From contig DUQB01000116.1 in NCBI GenBank assembly GCA_012838035.1, positions 1 to 62,090 of the forward strand: a stretch of DNA of 62,090 nt. The letters are read 5' to 3'. Under the pieces are notes generated by a model. The model was not told the origin of the DNA. It ran no database searches and worked only from the letters and a program-made list of their open reading frames with translations. This stretch comes from Bacillota bacterium. Its GTDB lineage: Bacteria; Bacillota; Limnochordia; DTU080. This document shows positions 29,375 through 39,499 of this stretch, in pieces (position 1 is the stretch's first letter; each line of letters starts with the position of its first letter). A program made the position numbers and the translations under genes.

Positions 29375-30769
29375 CTAATTCGCGCCGCGTAAAAGCCGGT
29401 CGGCAACCAGTTTACGAGCGCGACTGAGGGCGTTTTCCACAGCGGCCGGAGCAGTACCTCCAATGACCATGCGAGCATTCACCGAAGCTTGCAGCGAAAT
29501 CGTCTCCTGTACGTCATCATCTGCTTCAGGAGCGAACCGCCGCAGTTCCGCGGTGCTTAAGTCCGCTAAGGTGAGCTGGTTTTCTGTGCAATAGAGCACT
29601 ATTTTGCCGACAATCTCATGCGCACTACGAAACGGTACGCCTTTGCGCACTAGGTAATCCGCCAGGTCTGTGGCCGTAAGAAAGCCCTCTACACAGGCAT
29701 TCTCCATCCGCTCGGGCTTTACCTGCATACTCCTGATCATCGGAGTCATGACGCCTAATACGCCTACGCAGGTATGCACCGTGTCAAACATGGCTTCCTT
29801 ATCTTCCTGCATGTCCTTGTTATATGCCAACGGCAGACCTTTCATCATGGTCAGCAGTCCGACCAAGTGACCTACGACCCGACCGGTTTTTCCCCGCGCC
29901 AGTTCAGCTACGTCAGGGTTCTTCTTCTGCGGCATAATACTGCTGCCGGTACTAAACGCATCATCCAATTCGATGAAGTTAAAGGCAGGCGTCGCCCATA
30001 AAATGATCTCTTCGCACAAACGGCTAATATGCATCATCAAGATGCCGGCTGCAGAGATGAACTCGATTAGATAATCACGAGCGGATACCGCATCCAGGCT
30101 GTTTGCCGTGACTGCGGAGAAACCGAGTTGCTGCGCGACCCATTCTCTATCAATGGGATAAGTTACGCCGGCCAACGCCCCGGCTCCCAACGGACAAACA
30201 TCAACTCGCTTATAACAGTCCGCTAAGCGTTCCCTGTCGCGTTGGAACATCTCTACATATGCGAGGAAGTGATGCGCCGCCAGAATAGGCTGCGCCGGTT
30301 GTAGGTGCGTAAACCCGGGCATGATGTAGTTCTTCGTCGCTTCAGCCTGCTCCACCAACGCCTGCTGTAATTCTAAGATCATGCCCTCAATCTTGCTCAG
30401 CTGATCCTTCAAGTACAGGCGCGTGTCCACAGCCACTTGGTCGTTTCGACTGCGCCCGGTATGCAAACGACGGCCGGGTTCACCGATGCGCGCAATCAGC
30501 TCCGCCTCGATGTTCATATGTATATCTTCAGCTTCCACGGAAAATGGCAGCTTGCCGGCTTCTATGTCGGTGAGAATTTGCTCCAAACCTTCCACAATCA
30601 GATCGGCATCGGCCTCCGTGATAACACGGGCACGAGCCAGGCCTCTTGCATGAGCCTGGCTCCCCATAATATCGTAACGGTACAATTGCCAATCAAATCC
30701 GATTGAAGAGTGGAAGTCGTCCACACGGGTATCTGTCGGCCGTGTAAAGCGGCCTCCCCATAACTTCAA
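29375..30769 (-). CDS. argH: Argininosuccinate lyase
   Basis: The 464-residue protein has [12 protein letters not shown] at the N-terminus, [29 protein letters not shown] and the fumarase-family signature [12 protein letters not shown]. It releases fumarate and arginine. The TTG start has GGAGGG seven bases upstream and lies three bases beyond the argG stop, so translation is probably coupled. Confidence 0.97.
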   Translation of the reverse strand: MKLWGGRFTRPTDTRVDDFHSSIGFDWQLYRYDIMGSQAHARGLARARVITEADADLIVEGLEQILTDIEAGKLPFSVEAEDIHMNIEAELIARIGEPGRRLHTGRSRNDQVAVDTRLYLKDQLSKIEGMILELQQALVEQAEATKNYIMPGFTHLQPAQPILAAHHFLAYVEMFQRDRERLADCYKRVDVCPLGAGALAGVTYPIDREWVAQQLGFSAVTANSLDAVSARDYLIEFISAAGILMMHISRLCEEIILWATPAFNFIELDDAFSTGSSIMPQKKNPDVAELARGKTGRVVGHLVGLLTMMKGLPLAYNKDMQEDKEAMFDTVHTCVGVLGVMTPMIRSMQVKPERMENACVEGFLTATDLADYLVRKGVPFRSAHEIVGKIVLYCTENQLTLADLSTAELRRFAPEADDDVQETISLQASVNARMVIGGTAPAAVENALSRARKLVADRLLRGAN

Positions 30770-30772
30770 TAC

Positions 30773-32014
30773 TTAGCCCTCCTTGTACGGACGGATCAGG
30801 CTTTTCCCCTGTTTATTCCGCAGAGCAGCCTGAACACTGACCGGCAAACCAAGCAAATTGATGAAGCCGCGGGACCATGCTTGGTCATAAACCTGATCGG
30901 CTCCGAAAGTAGCCAACTCCGGATCGTACAATGAGTATGGCGATCGACGGCCGACTACGATACAGTTGCCTTTGTAGAGTTTAAGGCGTACATCGCCTGT
31001 GACGTTGGTTTGCGTGGTGTTGACAAAGGCATCGAGAGCTTCACGCAGAGGCGTAAACCACTGTCCATTATACACGATCTCAGCGTACCTCTCAGCAATA
31101 ATCTGCTTGTAATGCATCGTGTCGCGGTCTAGGCACAGATACTCCAACTCTTTATGCGCAGTCATAAGGATGGTGCCGCCCGGGGTTTCATACACGCCCC
31201 GTGATTTCATACCCACCAGACGGTTTTCGACGATATCGCAACGGCCTACGCCATGCTTAGCGCCAAGTTCGTTCAACTTCTCCAGCAAGGCAATGGGATC
31301 CAACGCTTCCCCGTCCACCGCTACCGGGGTACCTTGTTCAAAAGAAACGACCACATAGACCGGGCTATCGGGGGCATTCTCCGGGCTTGTACCAATCAGG
31401 AACATATCTTCATCAGGTTCGTTCCAAGGCTCCTCCAAAATGCCGCCTTCATATGAAATATGCCACAGGTTGCGATCCATGGAATAGTTCTTTTCTTTGG
31501 TGACAGGCACCGGAATGCCGTGCGCCAAGGCGTAATCGATTTCCTCGTCACGCGACTTGATACTCCAATCGCGCCAAGGAGCGATAATTCTCATTGCCGG
31601 ATCCAGAGCCTTAAAAGTGAGTTCAAAACGCACTTGGTCATTGCCTTTGCCGGTGCACCCGTGCGCTACGGCTTGAGCGCCTTCCGCATGAGCGATCTCC
31701 ATTTGACGCCGAGCGATAGGTGGGCGGGCCATGGAAGTACCCAACAGATACTTGCCTTCGTAAACAGCGCCGGCGCGCAAGGTCGGCCACACATACTCTG
31801 TAAGGAACTCTTCACGCAAATCTGCAACTATGCATTTACTGGCGCCGCTTTTAAGGGCTTTTTCTTCGATGCCGTCCAGTTCTCCAGGACCTTGCCCAAC
31901 GTCGGCGACGAACGCAATGACCTCACAACCGTAGTTCTCTTTCAGCCAGGGGATAATGACGGATGTATCCAGACCGCCGGAGTATGCCAACACTACTTTT
32001 TGCACTTCGCTCAT
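30773..32014 (-). CDS. argG: Argininosuccinate synthase
   Basis: The protein has 413 residues from the ATG at 32014, with GGAGGT seven bases upstream. The track start at 32086 adds 24 residues unlike the family. It has the PP-loop [32 protein letters not shown] and [22 protein letters not shown]. It joins citrulline and aspartate using ATP. It sits between argD and argH in the arginine operon. Confidence 0.97.
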   Translation of the reverse strand: MSEVQKVVLAYSGGLDTSVIIPWLKENYGCEVIAFVADVGQGPGELDGIEEKALKSGASKCIVADLREEFLTEYVWPTLRAGAVYEGKYLLGTSMARPPIARRQMEIAHAEGAQAVAHGCTGKGNDQVRFELTFKALDPAMRIIAPWRDWSIKSRDEEIDYALAHGIPVPVTKEKNYSMDRNLWHISYEGGILEEPWNEPDEDMFLIGTSPENAPDSPVYVVVSFEQGTPVAVDGEALDPIALLEKLNELGAKHGVGRCDIVENRLVGMKSRGVYETPGGTILMTAHKELEYLCLDRDTMHYKQIIAERYAEIVYNGQWFTPLREALDAFVNTTQTNVTGDVRLKLYKGNCIVVGRRSPYSLYDPELATFGADQVYDQAWSRGFINLLGLPVSVQAALRNKQGKSLIRPYKEG

Positions 32015-32106
32015 CGACTCTACCTCCACTGTTCTATTACGTAATATCATGCTGATCCTTACCTGCCGCCGTGCCGAACCGAACAAGCGACTCCGCAGCC
32101 AAGCTC

Positions 32107-33306
32107 TTACGTCAAGGCTTCACTTATCGCCGCATCCAATATCTGCAACGCTTCATCCATTTCAGCCTTGCTTACGTTCAGCGGCGGCAGTAAACGCAGT
32201 ACTTTGTCGCCGATGACGTTCACCAGCAGGCCGCGCTCCAAAGCCGCCGCTGCTACCTTCCCACCGGATATGTTTAGCGGTACGCCTAACAGACAGCCTG
32301 CGCCGCGCACCGCACCTACCGCTGTGGGGTACCTCTTTGCCAGCTCGGTCAACCCTTGAGTGAGATAAGCGCCGGCAACCGCCGCTTTGTCAACCAAACC
32401 TTCCTCTTCAATGGCTCGCAGAGCGGCCAACGCGACTCGAGTGATGAAAGGTCCGCCGCCGAAGGTGGAGGCATGCGTTCCGGGAGTAAACGCTTGCGCA
32501 AAACGGTCGCTTGCCATAATGCAACCTATGGGCAACCCGCCGCCCAACGCTTTGGCCAAGCTAATGATATCCGGAACCACGCCTAAGTGCTCAAAACCGA
32601 ACCATTTGCCTGTGCGTCCTATGCCGGTTTGTACCTCATCAAAAATTAGGGCTATGCCTTCCTTAGTACAAAGTTCCCGTGCGGCCTGCGCATACTCCTG
32701 GGTCATCGGGTTCACGCCGCCTTCGCCCTGGATCGGTTCCAAAAGGACAGCTGCCGTATGTGGGCCTATCGCTGCTGCCAAAGCGGAGACATCATTCAGC
32801 GGCACATACCGAAAACCCGGTACCAGCGGATCGAAGTATTGCTGGTACTTGGTTTGCCCGGTAGCGGCTAAAGCTCCCATGGTGCGCCCGTGGAAACTAT
32901 GCTCGGCCGTGATGATCTCATAGCGCTCGCTGCTGACAAAAAGTCTGGCATACCGGCGCGCCAGCTTAATGGCCGCTTCATTGGCCTCGGCGCCGCTGTT
33001 ACAGAAGAACGCTTTGTTCAAACTGGATTTTTGCGCCAGAAAGCGTGCCAGCTCAATCTGCGGCTGGTTATAATATAAGTTTGAACAGTGCAGCATCTGC
33101 GTAGCCGCTTCTTGTATGGCGGCGACCACTTTGGGATGGCAGTGTCCCAACGAATTGACCGCTATACCTGAAACAAAGTCAAGGTATACTTTGCCGTCCG
33201 CATCCCATACTCTGGTCCCTTGCCCTTTCACTAAAGCGAGAGGCATCCTGCCGTAATTCGGCGTTAAAAACTCCGTACCTAACTCAATGATCTCTTTGGT
33301 ATCCAT
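32107..33306 (-). CDS. argD: Acetylornithine aminotransferase
   Basis: The 399-residue class III aminotransferase has [59 protein letters not shown] and the PLP-lysine motif [15 protein letters not shown]. It converts N-acetylglutamate semialdehyde to N-acetylornithine. It is 27 bp downstream of argB. A role in lysine synthesis as well is possible for the family. Confidence 0.95.
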   Translation of the reverse strand: MDTKEIIELGTEFLTPNYGRMPLALVKGQGTRVWDADGKVYLDFVSGIAVNSLGHCHPKVVAAIQEAATQMLHCSNLYYNQPQIELARFLAQKSSLNKAFFCNSGAEANEAAIKLARRYARLFVSSERYEIITAEHSFHGRTMGALAATGQTKYQQYFDPLVPGFRYVPLNDVSALAAAIGPHTAAVLLEPIQGEGGVNPMTQEYAQAARELCTKEGIALIFDEVQTGIGRTGKWFGFEHLGVVPDIISLAKALGGGLPIGCIMASDRFAQAFTPGTHASTFGGGPFITRVALAALRAIEEEGLVDKAAVAGAYLTQGLTELAKRYPTAVGAVRGAGCLLGVPLNISGGKVAAAALERGLLVNVIGDKVLRLLPPLNVSKAEMDEALQILDAAISEALT

Positions 33307-33333
33307 TCCTATGCTTCCCCCTCGTCGCGGCAG

Positions 33334-34197
33334 CTAATTGACGACCATAGTGCCGATGCCCTTGTCGGTAAAGACTTCCAGCAACAGAGAGTGTAGCCCG
33401 CGCCCATCTATAATGTGTGTCCGAGATACGCCGCCCTTAAGGGCGCTGATGCACGCCTCCACCTTAGGAATCATGCCGCCGGCAATTGTACCTTGCTGGA
33501 TAAGCTCCAGGGCTCTGGCTACAGTTAAAGCGGAAATCAGGGCGTCGGGATCCTGCGGATCTTCGCTGATTCCCTCCACATCGGTAAGAATAATCAGTTT
33601 ATCGGCATTGAGCGCCGCAGCCAACTCTCCGGCAACGGTATCGGCGTTGATGTTAAGACTCTCCCCTTCAGAGCCCATTCCTACCGACGAGACAACCGGT
33701 ATGTAACCAGCTTTACTCACAATATGGACGATATCGGGATTAACCTTTACCACATCGCCGACAAAACCTAAATCCGGCTGCCCTTCTTGCAGGTGTTTAC
33801 GCGCGACTATCAGGTTGGCGTCTTTACCGGAGAGGCCGACCGCCTTACCGCCGTAGCGATTGATGAGGCTGACGATCTCCTGGTTTACCCTACCGACAAG
33901 GACCATCTGGACAATGTCCATGGTCTCGGCATCGGTTACGCGCAGACCGTTTACAAACTCCGACTTCTTTCCCAGGAGTCTCAGCATCTGGTTGATCTCC
34001 GGACCGCCGCCATGCACCAGAACAGGATTGACACCGACATATTTAAGCAATATGACATCTAAGATGACGGCCCGTTTGATCTCGTCGTTCACCATGGCGT
34101 TTCCGCCATACTTAATCACAAAGGTCTTACCATAAAAAGTGCGGATATATGGTAAAGCCTCAATCAACACATGCGCCTTTTCAACTATACTGTCCAT
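33334..34197 (-). CDS. argB: Acetylglutamate kinase
   Basis: The 287-residue amino-acid kinase fold protein has FVIKYGGNAMVNDEIK, LVHGGGPEINQMLRLLGK and NINADTVAGELAAALNADKLIILTDVEGI, with an N-terminal helix (VEKAHVLIEALPYIRTFYGKTF) as in arginine-inhibited hexameric enzymes. It phosphorylates N-acetylglutamate. GGAGGTGG lies upstream of the ATG. It follows argJ by 30 bp. Confidence 0.97.
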   Translation of the reverse strand: MDSIVEKAHVLIEALPYIRTFYGKTFVIKYGGNAMVNDEIKRAVILDVILLKYVGVNPVLVHGGGPEINQMLRLLGKKSEFVNGLRVTDAETMDIVQMVLVGRVNQEIVSLINRYGGKAVGLSGKDANLIVARKHLQEGQPDLGFVGDVVKVNPDIVHIVSKAGYIPVVSSVGMGSEGESLNINADTVAGELAAALNADKLIILTDVEGISEDPQDPDALISALTVARALELIQQGTIAGGMIPKVEACISALKGGVSRTHIIDGRGLHSLLLEVFTDKGIGTMVVN

Positions 34198-34227
34198 GCC
34201 GGTTCCACCTCCGGTACCGTTCGCTTT

Positions 34228-35433
34228 TCAGGAACGATAGGTAGCGTTGATCTTGACGTAATCGTAGGTAAAGTCACAAGTCCATGCGATAGCGTTATGC
34301 TCTCCGTCGTGTAATTGCAGCAAGATCCTGACATCACTCTTTTGTAAGACCAGCTTGGCCTTCGCTTCGTCGAAAGGCAACGACCCGCCTTGCTTAGCAA
34401 CCTGAACATCGCCCAGATAAATGTCGACTTTATCGGGTACAAATTGCGCTCCGGAATAACCGGCGGCGCACAGCACTCTGCCCCAGTTGGCATCTTCGCC
34501 AAATATGGCGGTTTTCACCAAATTGGACGTGGAGATACTGCGGGCGATCTTGCGTGCATCCTCCAACGAACGTGCGCCTTCTACGCACACCTCTATCAGC
34601 TTGGTCGCCCCTTCGCCATCCCGCGCAATCATCTTGGCGAGCTCAATATTGATGTAGTCCAAAGCCTCTTGGAAGACACGCATATCTTCCTCAGACGCAA
34701 CCACTACGCCGGATGCGCCGTTGGCCAACACGATGGTCATATCGTTGGTGCTTGTGTCGCCGTCAACGGAAATCATGTTATAACTACGGTTCACCGAAGC
34801 TGATAACGCCTTCTGCAGGCTAGCCGCCTCGATTTGAGCATCTGTGGTCACATAGGCCATCATCGTAGCCATGTTGGGATGAATCATACCTGAGCCTTTG
34901 GCCATGCCGCCTAAGGTTACCGTACCACCTGAAAGCCGTACTTCCACAGCTAAGTGTTTTGGTATGGTGTCGGTGGTTAAAATGGCTTCCGTCGCCAATT
35001 GACCGCCCTGCGCGGATAGGTGGTCGTAAGCTTCATCAATGCCGTTCTTCACTTTGGTCATATCCAAAGGTACGCCGATTACGCCGGTACTGCCTACAAT
35101 GACTTGCTCCGGCGCACAACCACATTTGGCGGCAACCATCTCGGCCATGCGGGCGGCGTCGTTCTCCCCTCGCGGCCCGGTACAAGCATTGGCGTTACCA
35201 CTGTTGATCACTACCGCTCGGCAGACGACGCCGGCGACCACTTTTTGGCTCCAGCGTATGGGAGCCGCTTTTACGAGGTTGGTCGTAAAGGCGCCTGCAC
35301 ACGCAGCGGGCAGTTCGCTGTAGAGCAAGGCCAGGTCCAAGCGTTTCCGTTTCAGACCGCAATGCGCCGCTGCCGCCTTAAAACCTCGCGGCGTCGTCAC
35401 GTTTCCGTCCCATTTGCACACCATATTAGCCAC
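34228..35433 (-). CDS. argJ: Bifunctional ornithine acetyltransferase / N-acetylglutamate synthase
   Basis: I chose the GTG at 35433 (401 residues) because GAGG lies six bases upstream; the track TTG at 35454 has no ribosome site. The sequence includes KRKRLDLALLYSELPAACAGAFTTNLVKAAPI, GMIHPNMATMMAYVTTDA with the autocleavage Thr, and the C-terminal GEDANWGRVLCAAGYSG. It recycles the acetyl group from ornithine to glutamate. Bifunctionality is inferred because no separate argA is visible; it needs testing. Confidence 0.94.
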   Translation of the reverse strand: MANMVCKWDGNVTTPRGFKAAAAHCGLKRKRLDLALLYSELPAACAGAFTTNLVKAAPIRWSQKVVAGVVCRAVVINSGNANACTGPRGENDAARMAEMVAAKCGCAPEQVIVGSTGVIGVPLDMTKVKNGIDEAYDHLSAQGGQLATEAILTTDTIPKHLAVEVRLSGGTVTLGGMAKGSGMIHPNMATMMAYVTTDAQIEAASLQKALSASVNRSYNMISVDGDTSTNDMTIVLANGASGVVVASEEDMRVFQEALDYINIELAKMIARDGEGATKLIEVCVEGARSLEDARKIARSISTSNLVKTAIFGEDANWGRVLCAAGYSGAQFVPDKVDIYLGDVQVAKQGGSLPFDEAKAKLVLQKSDVRILLQLHDGEHNAIAWTCDFTYDYVKINATYRS

Positions 35434-35470
35434 GCTAATCCTCGCTTTCAACAACCTTTTGAGCTAAGCT

Positions 35471-36517
35471 TTACGGTAATATGCCCGGATGGTTCAGACC
35501 GGTGGTCTCATCCAAACCAAACAAGAGATTCATATTCTGGATGGCTTGTCCGGCAGCGCCTTTTACCAAGTTGTCAATTACGGACTGGATCACGATACGC
35601 CGGCTGCGCGAGTCGTAACGGACCGCGATATGACAATAATTACTGCCCCAGACCGCTTTTGTCTGCGGTAACTGATCCGTACCCAGCACCAATACGAACG
35701 GCTCGCTCTGGTAGAAATCCTGATAAAGCTCGGTTAACCGCTCAGTTGTCCAATCCGATTGCAGGGGCTTGACCACCACTGTAGAAAGGATGCCGCGGCC
35801 CATAGGCACAAGATGCGGCGTAAAAAGGACTCTAGCCGGCTCCCCACCCGCCAGGGCGGCGACTCCCTGCTCCATCTCAGGCGTATGACGATGCGTGGTT
35901 GTACCATAGGCTTGGGTATTCTCGGTACAATTGGGGAAGTGGTACATCGCTTTCGGCGTTGCTCCGGCCCCCGAAACACCGGACACGGCGTTGACTATAA
36001 TGTCATTCACGGCGATTAACCTGTTTTTAGCCAATGGGCCGACAGCCAACAGAGTTGCCGTCGGATAGCACCCCGGGTTTCCCACCACATGAGCAGTCTT
36101 AATGCTCTCTCGGAACAATTCGGGCAATCCATATGCCGCTTTATGAGATAAATCCGCCTGAGTGTGCTTTGTCTTGTACCACTGTTCATACACATCCGTA
36201 TTGCGAAAGCGGAAGTCTGTGCCAAGATCGATAAACTTACCGCCGGCTTGTAAAATCGGCGGAGCTAGTTCCATAGCGGCGCCATGGGGTACCGCAGTGA
36301 AGACGACATCACAGCGTTGGGCTAAAGCCGCCGGATCCAAATCCTCATATTGCCAGACAGCCCATCCAGCCAGAGCAGGTTGTTCCTGCGCAACGGATCT
36401 ACCCGCCAATGATCGCGATACCAAGCATTCCAATTGCGCATGGGGGTGTGCGGCCAATAAGCGAATCAGCTCGTTACCCGTATACCCTGAAGCTCCGACA
36501 ATCCCTACCTTGATCAT
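35471..36517 (-). CDS. argC: N-acetyl-gamma-glutamyl-phosphate reductase
   Basis: The protein has 348 residues from the ATG at 36517, with GGAGG six bases upstream; the track start at 36541 adds eight residues. It has the NADP motif VGIVGASGYTGNELIRLL and the catalytic-cysteine motif HVVGNPGCYPTATLL. It reduces N-acetylglutamyl phosphate. It is the first gene of argC-J-B-D-G-H and lies behind a palindromic operator. Confidence 0.97.
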   Translation of the reverse strand: MIKVGIVGASGYTGNELIRLLAAHPHAQLECLVSRSLAGRSVAQEQPALAGWAVWQYEDLDPAALAQRCDVVFTAVPHGAAMELAPPILQAGGKFIDLGTDFRFRNTDVYEQWYKTKHTQADLSHKAAYGLPELFRESIKTAHVVGNPGCYPTATLLAVGPLAKNRLIAVNDIIVNAVSGVSGAGATPKAMYHFPNCTENTQAYGTTTHRHTPEMEQGVAALAGGEPARVLFTPHLVPMGRGILSTVVVKPLQSDWTTERLTELYQDFYQSEPFVLVLGTDQLPQTKAVWGSNYCHIAVRYDSRSRRIVIQSVIDNLVKGAAGQAIQNMNLLFGLDETTGLNHPGILP

Positions 36518-36587
36518 GTGCTTCCTCCCAAAACCGTACATAAGCGGATTATCCGGCGCATACCGAAGCTACCTGCCCAACCGGACT

Positions 36588-36634
36588 TGGAGTAATTATA
36601 CATGCGCTTGCATATATATGCAAGCGCATGTATA
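36588..36634 (-). promoter_or_regulatory. argC promoter with ArgR-type palindromic operator
   Basis: A perfect 38-bp palindrome spans 36597-36634 (half site TATACATGCGCTTGCATAT). Its centre TGCATATATATGCA fits the ARG-box pattern TGNATWWWWATNCA. On the minus strand TTGCAT (36618-36623), a 17-base spacer and TATAAT (36595-36600) form a sigma-A promoter inside the palindrome. Binding of an ArgR/AhrC hexamer would block this promoter. Confidence 0.82.
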
Positions 36635-36641
36635 CATTATT

Positions 36642-36955
36642 TTGCCCAAATGAGCAACACCGCTCAGCTATACATCGCACACGCCTAACCAGCCGTTGCG
36701 CCGGTCAATAGCGCGCCGTTCTCGGTTAGAGTCTAAATGAAGTTAAGTTTACAAGCAAGGAAGAACCTACGTGGATCTACGCCGGTTAGGCATGGACAGC
36801 AACAGATTTACACAACGGGAAACCCAGGTGCATCGCGGTTTTCGAGCTAATTTGCGCTTACTGATGCGATGCAGGTGGATAGAAGAAGCGACAGGATAAG
36901 ATCCTGTAGTAGACCGGACCGTCATCACAGGCATGCGGGAACTCATACTCCCTCT
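36642..36955. other. Intergenic stretch without recognisable gene
   Basis: Between the arg operator and the methyltransferase stop I see only a 37-codon open frame without ribosome site and a small hairpin ACAGGAT/ATCCTGT (near 36889) lacking a T-tract. Confidence 0.5.
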
Positions 36956-37579
36956 TTAGTCTAGGGCAACTGTGGCGTCAGCGTCTTTATAAGCCATATA
37001 CACGCGATAGCCGCCTCCGCGGGCTAAATCGGTGATGTTGCCGAAAATCTGTTCAACGGCTTTGGCCAGCGTTTTTGCCCCCTGCTGCGTACGTGCCACA
37101 AAAGCGAACCGACCGCCTGGTAACAAATGTCTGTGAGCGGCGCTGAACATTTGCAGCAAACATTGCTTACCGGCGCGGATGGGGGGATTTGTGACGATGA
37201 GATGATACTTTTGCTTTTGGAGCGGCGCGAATGCCTCTCCACAGAATACCGTCACATTACGCAACCCGTTACGAACCGCATTTTCCCTGCTCAATTCCAC
37301 AGCGCGTTCATTGATGTCGCTCATATGCACCTGACAGTACGGACATACGGCAGCGAAGTACAACCCGATGGGACCATATCCGCAACCCATGTCGAGCATT
37401 ACTCCCTCTGCCGGCGCCGGCACGCTTTCCAGCAACAAACGGGTGCCGGCATCAACGCCACGGCGCGAGAACACTCCGGTGTCGGTGACTAGAACCAGGT
37501 GCACGTCATTGATGTCCAGGCGCACCACCTGCCGTTGGTGCGCAGCCGTGGGTTTATTGGCGTAGTAATGCTCACTCAA
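36956..37579 (-). CDS. Class I SAM-dependent methyltransferase, RsmC-like
   Basis: The 207-residue protein has the SAM motif GVMLDMGCGYGPIGLYFA and the N-methyltransferase motif VTNPPIRAGK, whose NPPI(R)xGK form is typical of 16S rRNA guanine-N2 methyltransferases of the RsmC/RlmG type. It corresponds to the single-domain YbxB-like form of Bacillota. The start is TTG directly after the stop of the upstream nuclease gene, with AAGGGG eight bases upstream, so the two are probably coupled. Confidence 0.85.
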   Translation of the reverse strand: MSEHYYANKPTAAHQRQVVRLDINDVHLVLVTDTGVFSRRGVDAGTRLLLESVPAPAEGVMLDMGCGYGPIGLYFAAVCPYCQVHMSDINERAVELSRENAVRNGLRNVTVFCGEAFAPLQKQKYHLIVTNPPIRAGKQCLLQMFSAAHRHLLPGGRFAFVARTQQGAKTLAKAVEQIFGNITDLARGGGYRVYMAYKDADATVALD

Positions 37580-38539
37580 TTAGGAGACCCCTTCCCATAG
37601 GTTGTGATCCAGTCCGTAAGCCGCCTGTCTCGCCACATCAAACAAGCGGCAAAGATCAGCAAGATCCCTCGCGTTATGCTCGAGCACCGGTTTGATCGTT
37701 TCCGCACTGGGCTGCTGCATGTATGCATGGTAAAGCTCAGGCGCTAAGCTGCCGGGAGTATCGTTTTCCCGCTGCTCTCCCAAAATGTGTTCGACCACGG
37801 TGGGAAGTCTGCGGTTCTCTAATCCGGCCAACCGTTTTGCTTCCTGGTAAACGTCGTAATGAATGAGGAAACCAGGTGGTTTCATATGATGGACGGCCAT
37901 ACGCGCCTTTACATACGGTGCGTCGAATGCCCGTCCGTTATAACTCACTAGCCCCGCCTTCTCCGCCAGCAATTGTCCTGCCAGCCAAAGTACGGCTTTT
38001 TCTTCCTCAAAACCACGTGCAAACAACTGTCGCCGTTGCCAGGAACCAGCATCGTACCAAGCCAAACCAATGAGAAACAAAGGCAGTGCGCGCGCTAACC
38101 CGGTTGTTTCGATATCGACAACCATAAAATCCTGCGTGCTGAAATAACAGGCCAACTCTGCTTCACGTGCGCCGCAGCTGCGCAAATAGGCTAAATCGGC
38201 ATGCTCTATCGCTTTGATCACCCGGCGCGCTTCTGGCCCGTAGCGCTGATGGTCCTTTAAGTCGCGGATGTCGGTCATGCCTGCTTCACGTAACTGCCCG
38301 GCCGTTACCGCTCCTATACCATATACCAGTTCCAGATGCTGCCACAGGTACAAGGCCGGCCCAGGTTTTGCAGTGTGCTGATTGCTCGGTACCGACGTGA
38401 GATCCAGTACATAACACACGCCATGAGGTGTAGAGTGCTCCCTGCCCTCCAAATCGTCAAGGCGCGTGACAAGCGTGCGTTCATTAGACGCAGCTCGTTG
38501 CAAAGTCACTCTCCCTTTAATCCGATCTTGCAGAGACAT
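37580..38539 (-). CDS. YprB-like ribonuclease H-fold 3'-5' exonuclease domain protein
   Basis: The 319-residue protein has an N-terminal region with a helix-hairpin-helix-like segment (VYGIGAVTAGQLREAGMTDI) and a C-terminal DEDD exonuclease fold: MVVDIETTGLARALPLFLIGLAWY, LVSYNGRAFDAPYVKARMAVHH and HNARDLADLCRLFD. This layout is the YprB family, of unknown precise role, often near a helicase (YprA). No YprA lies next to it. It ends one base before the methyltransferase start. Confidence 0.8.
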   Translation of the reverse strand: MSLQDRIKGRVTLQRAASNERTLVTRLDDLEGREHSTPHGVCYVLDLTSVPSNQHTAKPGPALYLWQHLELVYGIGAVTAGQLREAGMTDIRDLKDHQRYGPEARRVIKAIEHADLAYLRSCGAREAELACYFSTQDFMVVDIETTGLARALPLFLIGLAWYDAGSWQRRQLFARGFEEEKAVLWLAGQLLAEKAGLVSYNGRAFDAPYVKARMAVHHMKPPGFLIHYDVYQEAKRLAGLENRRLPTVVEHILGEQRENDTPGSLAPELYHAYMQQPSAETIKPVLEHNARDLADLCRLFDVARQAAYGLDHNLWEGVS

Positions 38540-38560
38540 CTTAACCTCTCTTCATCATCG

Positions 38561-39349
38561 TCAGCCGGCCACAATCTGGGGACCGCGACTGGTACCTATC
38601 CTACTGGCTCCACCGGCAACCATCGCTTTGACTGTTTTGGCGTCCTTTACGCCGCCGGCAGCCTTAACCCCCATTTTTTCTCCTACTGCTGTCCGCATCA
38701 ATGCCACATGAGCTACGCTGGCTCCAGCCGGACCAAATCCTGTGGAGGTTTTCACATAGTCGGTACCAGCCCACTTACATAACAAGCAAGCGCTGACAAT
38801 TTGTTCCTCTGTAAAATAAGCCGTCTCTATGATGACCTTAATAAGCGCACGAGATCCCACCGCATTGGTGACGCTTAACAACTCCGAAAAAACCGCTTGG
38901 TAGTGTCCGGAGCGCAAAGCGCCGACTTGAATGACCATATCGATCTCTCTTGCTCCGCGCGCCACGCAGTCGGTTGCCTCCACAGCTTTGATGAGACCGG
39001 TAGCGATACCCAATGGAAAGCCGACTACCGCCGCCACACGAATACCAGCATCAGAACATGCTTCTACTGCGGTAGGTACCCAATAAGGTGCAACGCACAC
39101 CACCGGAAACTTGTGGACCACCGCCTCTTTGCAGAGCCGCAGAATGTCTGTTTCCACGGCTTGAGGCAATAACAGCGTATGGTCTATCAGGGAAGCCAAG
39201 GGGGCATTTTTAGGCGCAACCCACGGTTCAGTCGCCATGAACCCGTGATGACGTTGCGCTCGGATTTGGTCGCCGTTTTCTTCCAAATGCTCAGGAGTAT
39301 CCTGCAACACTGCGGCCAGTTTTTCTGCGACTGCCTGAATGTCGATCAT
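38561..39349 (-). CDS. deoC: Deoxyribose-phosphate aldolase
   Basis: The protein has 262 residues from the ATG at 39349, with AAGGAG eleven bases upstream. After an N-terminal extension of about 50 residues comes the DeoC barrel: LASLIDHTLLLPQAVETDI, VCVAPYWVP, VVGFPLGIA, DYVKTSTGFGPAGASV with the Schiff-base Lys, and GVKAAGGVKDAKT. It cleaves 2-deoxyribose-5-phosphate to acetaldehyde and glyceraldehyde-3-phosphate. The extension is longer than in the E. coli-type enzyme. Confidence 0.93.
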   Translation of the reverse strand: MIDIQAVAEKLAAVLQDTPEHLEENGDQIRAQRHHGFMATEPWVAPKNAPLASLIDHTLLLPQAVETDILRLCKEAVVHKFPVVCVAPYWVPTAVEACSDAGIRVAAVVGFPLGIATGLIKAVEATDCVARGAREIDMVIQVGALRSGHYQAVFSELLSVTNAVGSRALIKVIIETAYFTEEQIVSACLLCKWAGTDYVKTSTGFGPAGASVAHVALMRTAVGEKMGVKAAGGVKDAKTVKAMVAGGASRIGTSRGPQIVAG

Positions 39350-39499
39350 GTATACCAATGCTCCTTCTAGAATATTTACTATTTTAGTGACCGGCAAGCC
39401 CCGATTGCGGAACTGGATCAGATTTCTTCGGCAGCCGCTGTAGATGCAGTGGAGGGCTTACGCAGTCTCCTGTAGAAATTGCTGCTGCGTACGAGCTTT

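Noticed and set aside
36737-36850. 37-codon plus-strand open frame in the arg/methyltransferase gap
   Set aside because: No ribosome site, no family resemblance, and short enough to occur by chance.
39369-39397. Promoter TTGCCG-N17-TATTCT ahead of deoC
   Set aside because: Its start point would fall on the AAGGAG ribosome site, cutting it off the transcript.
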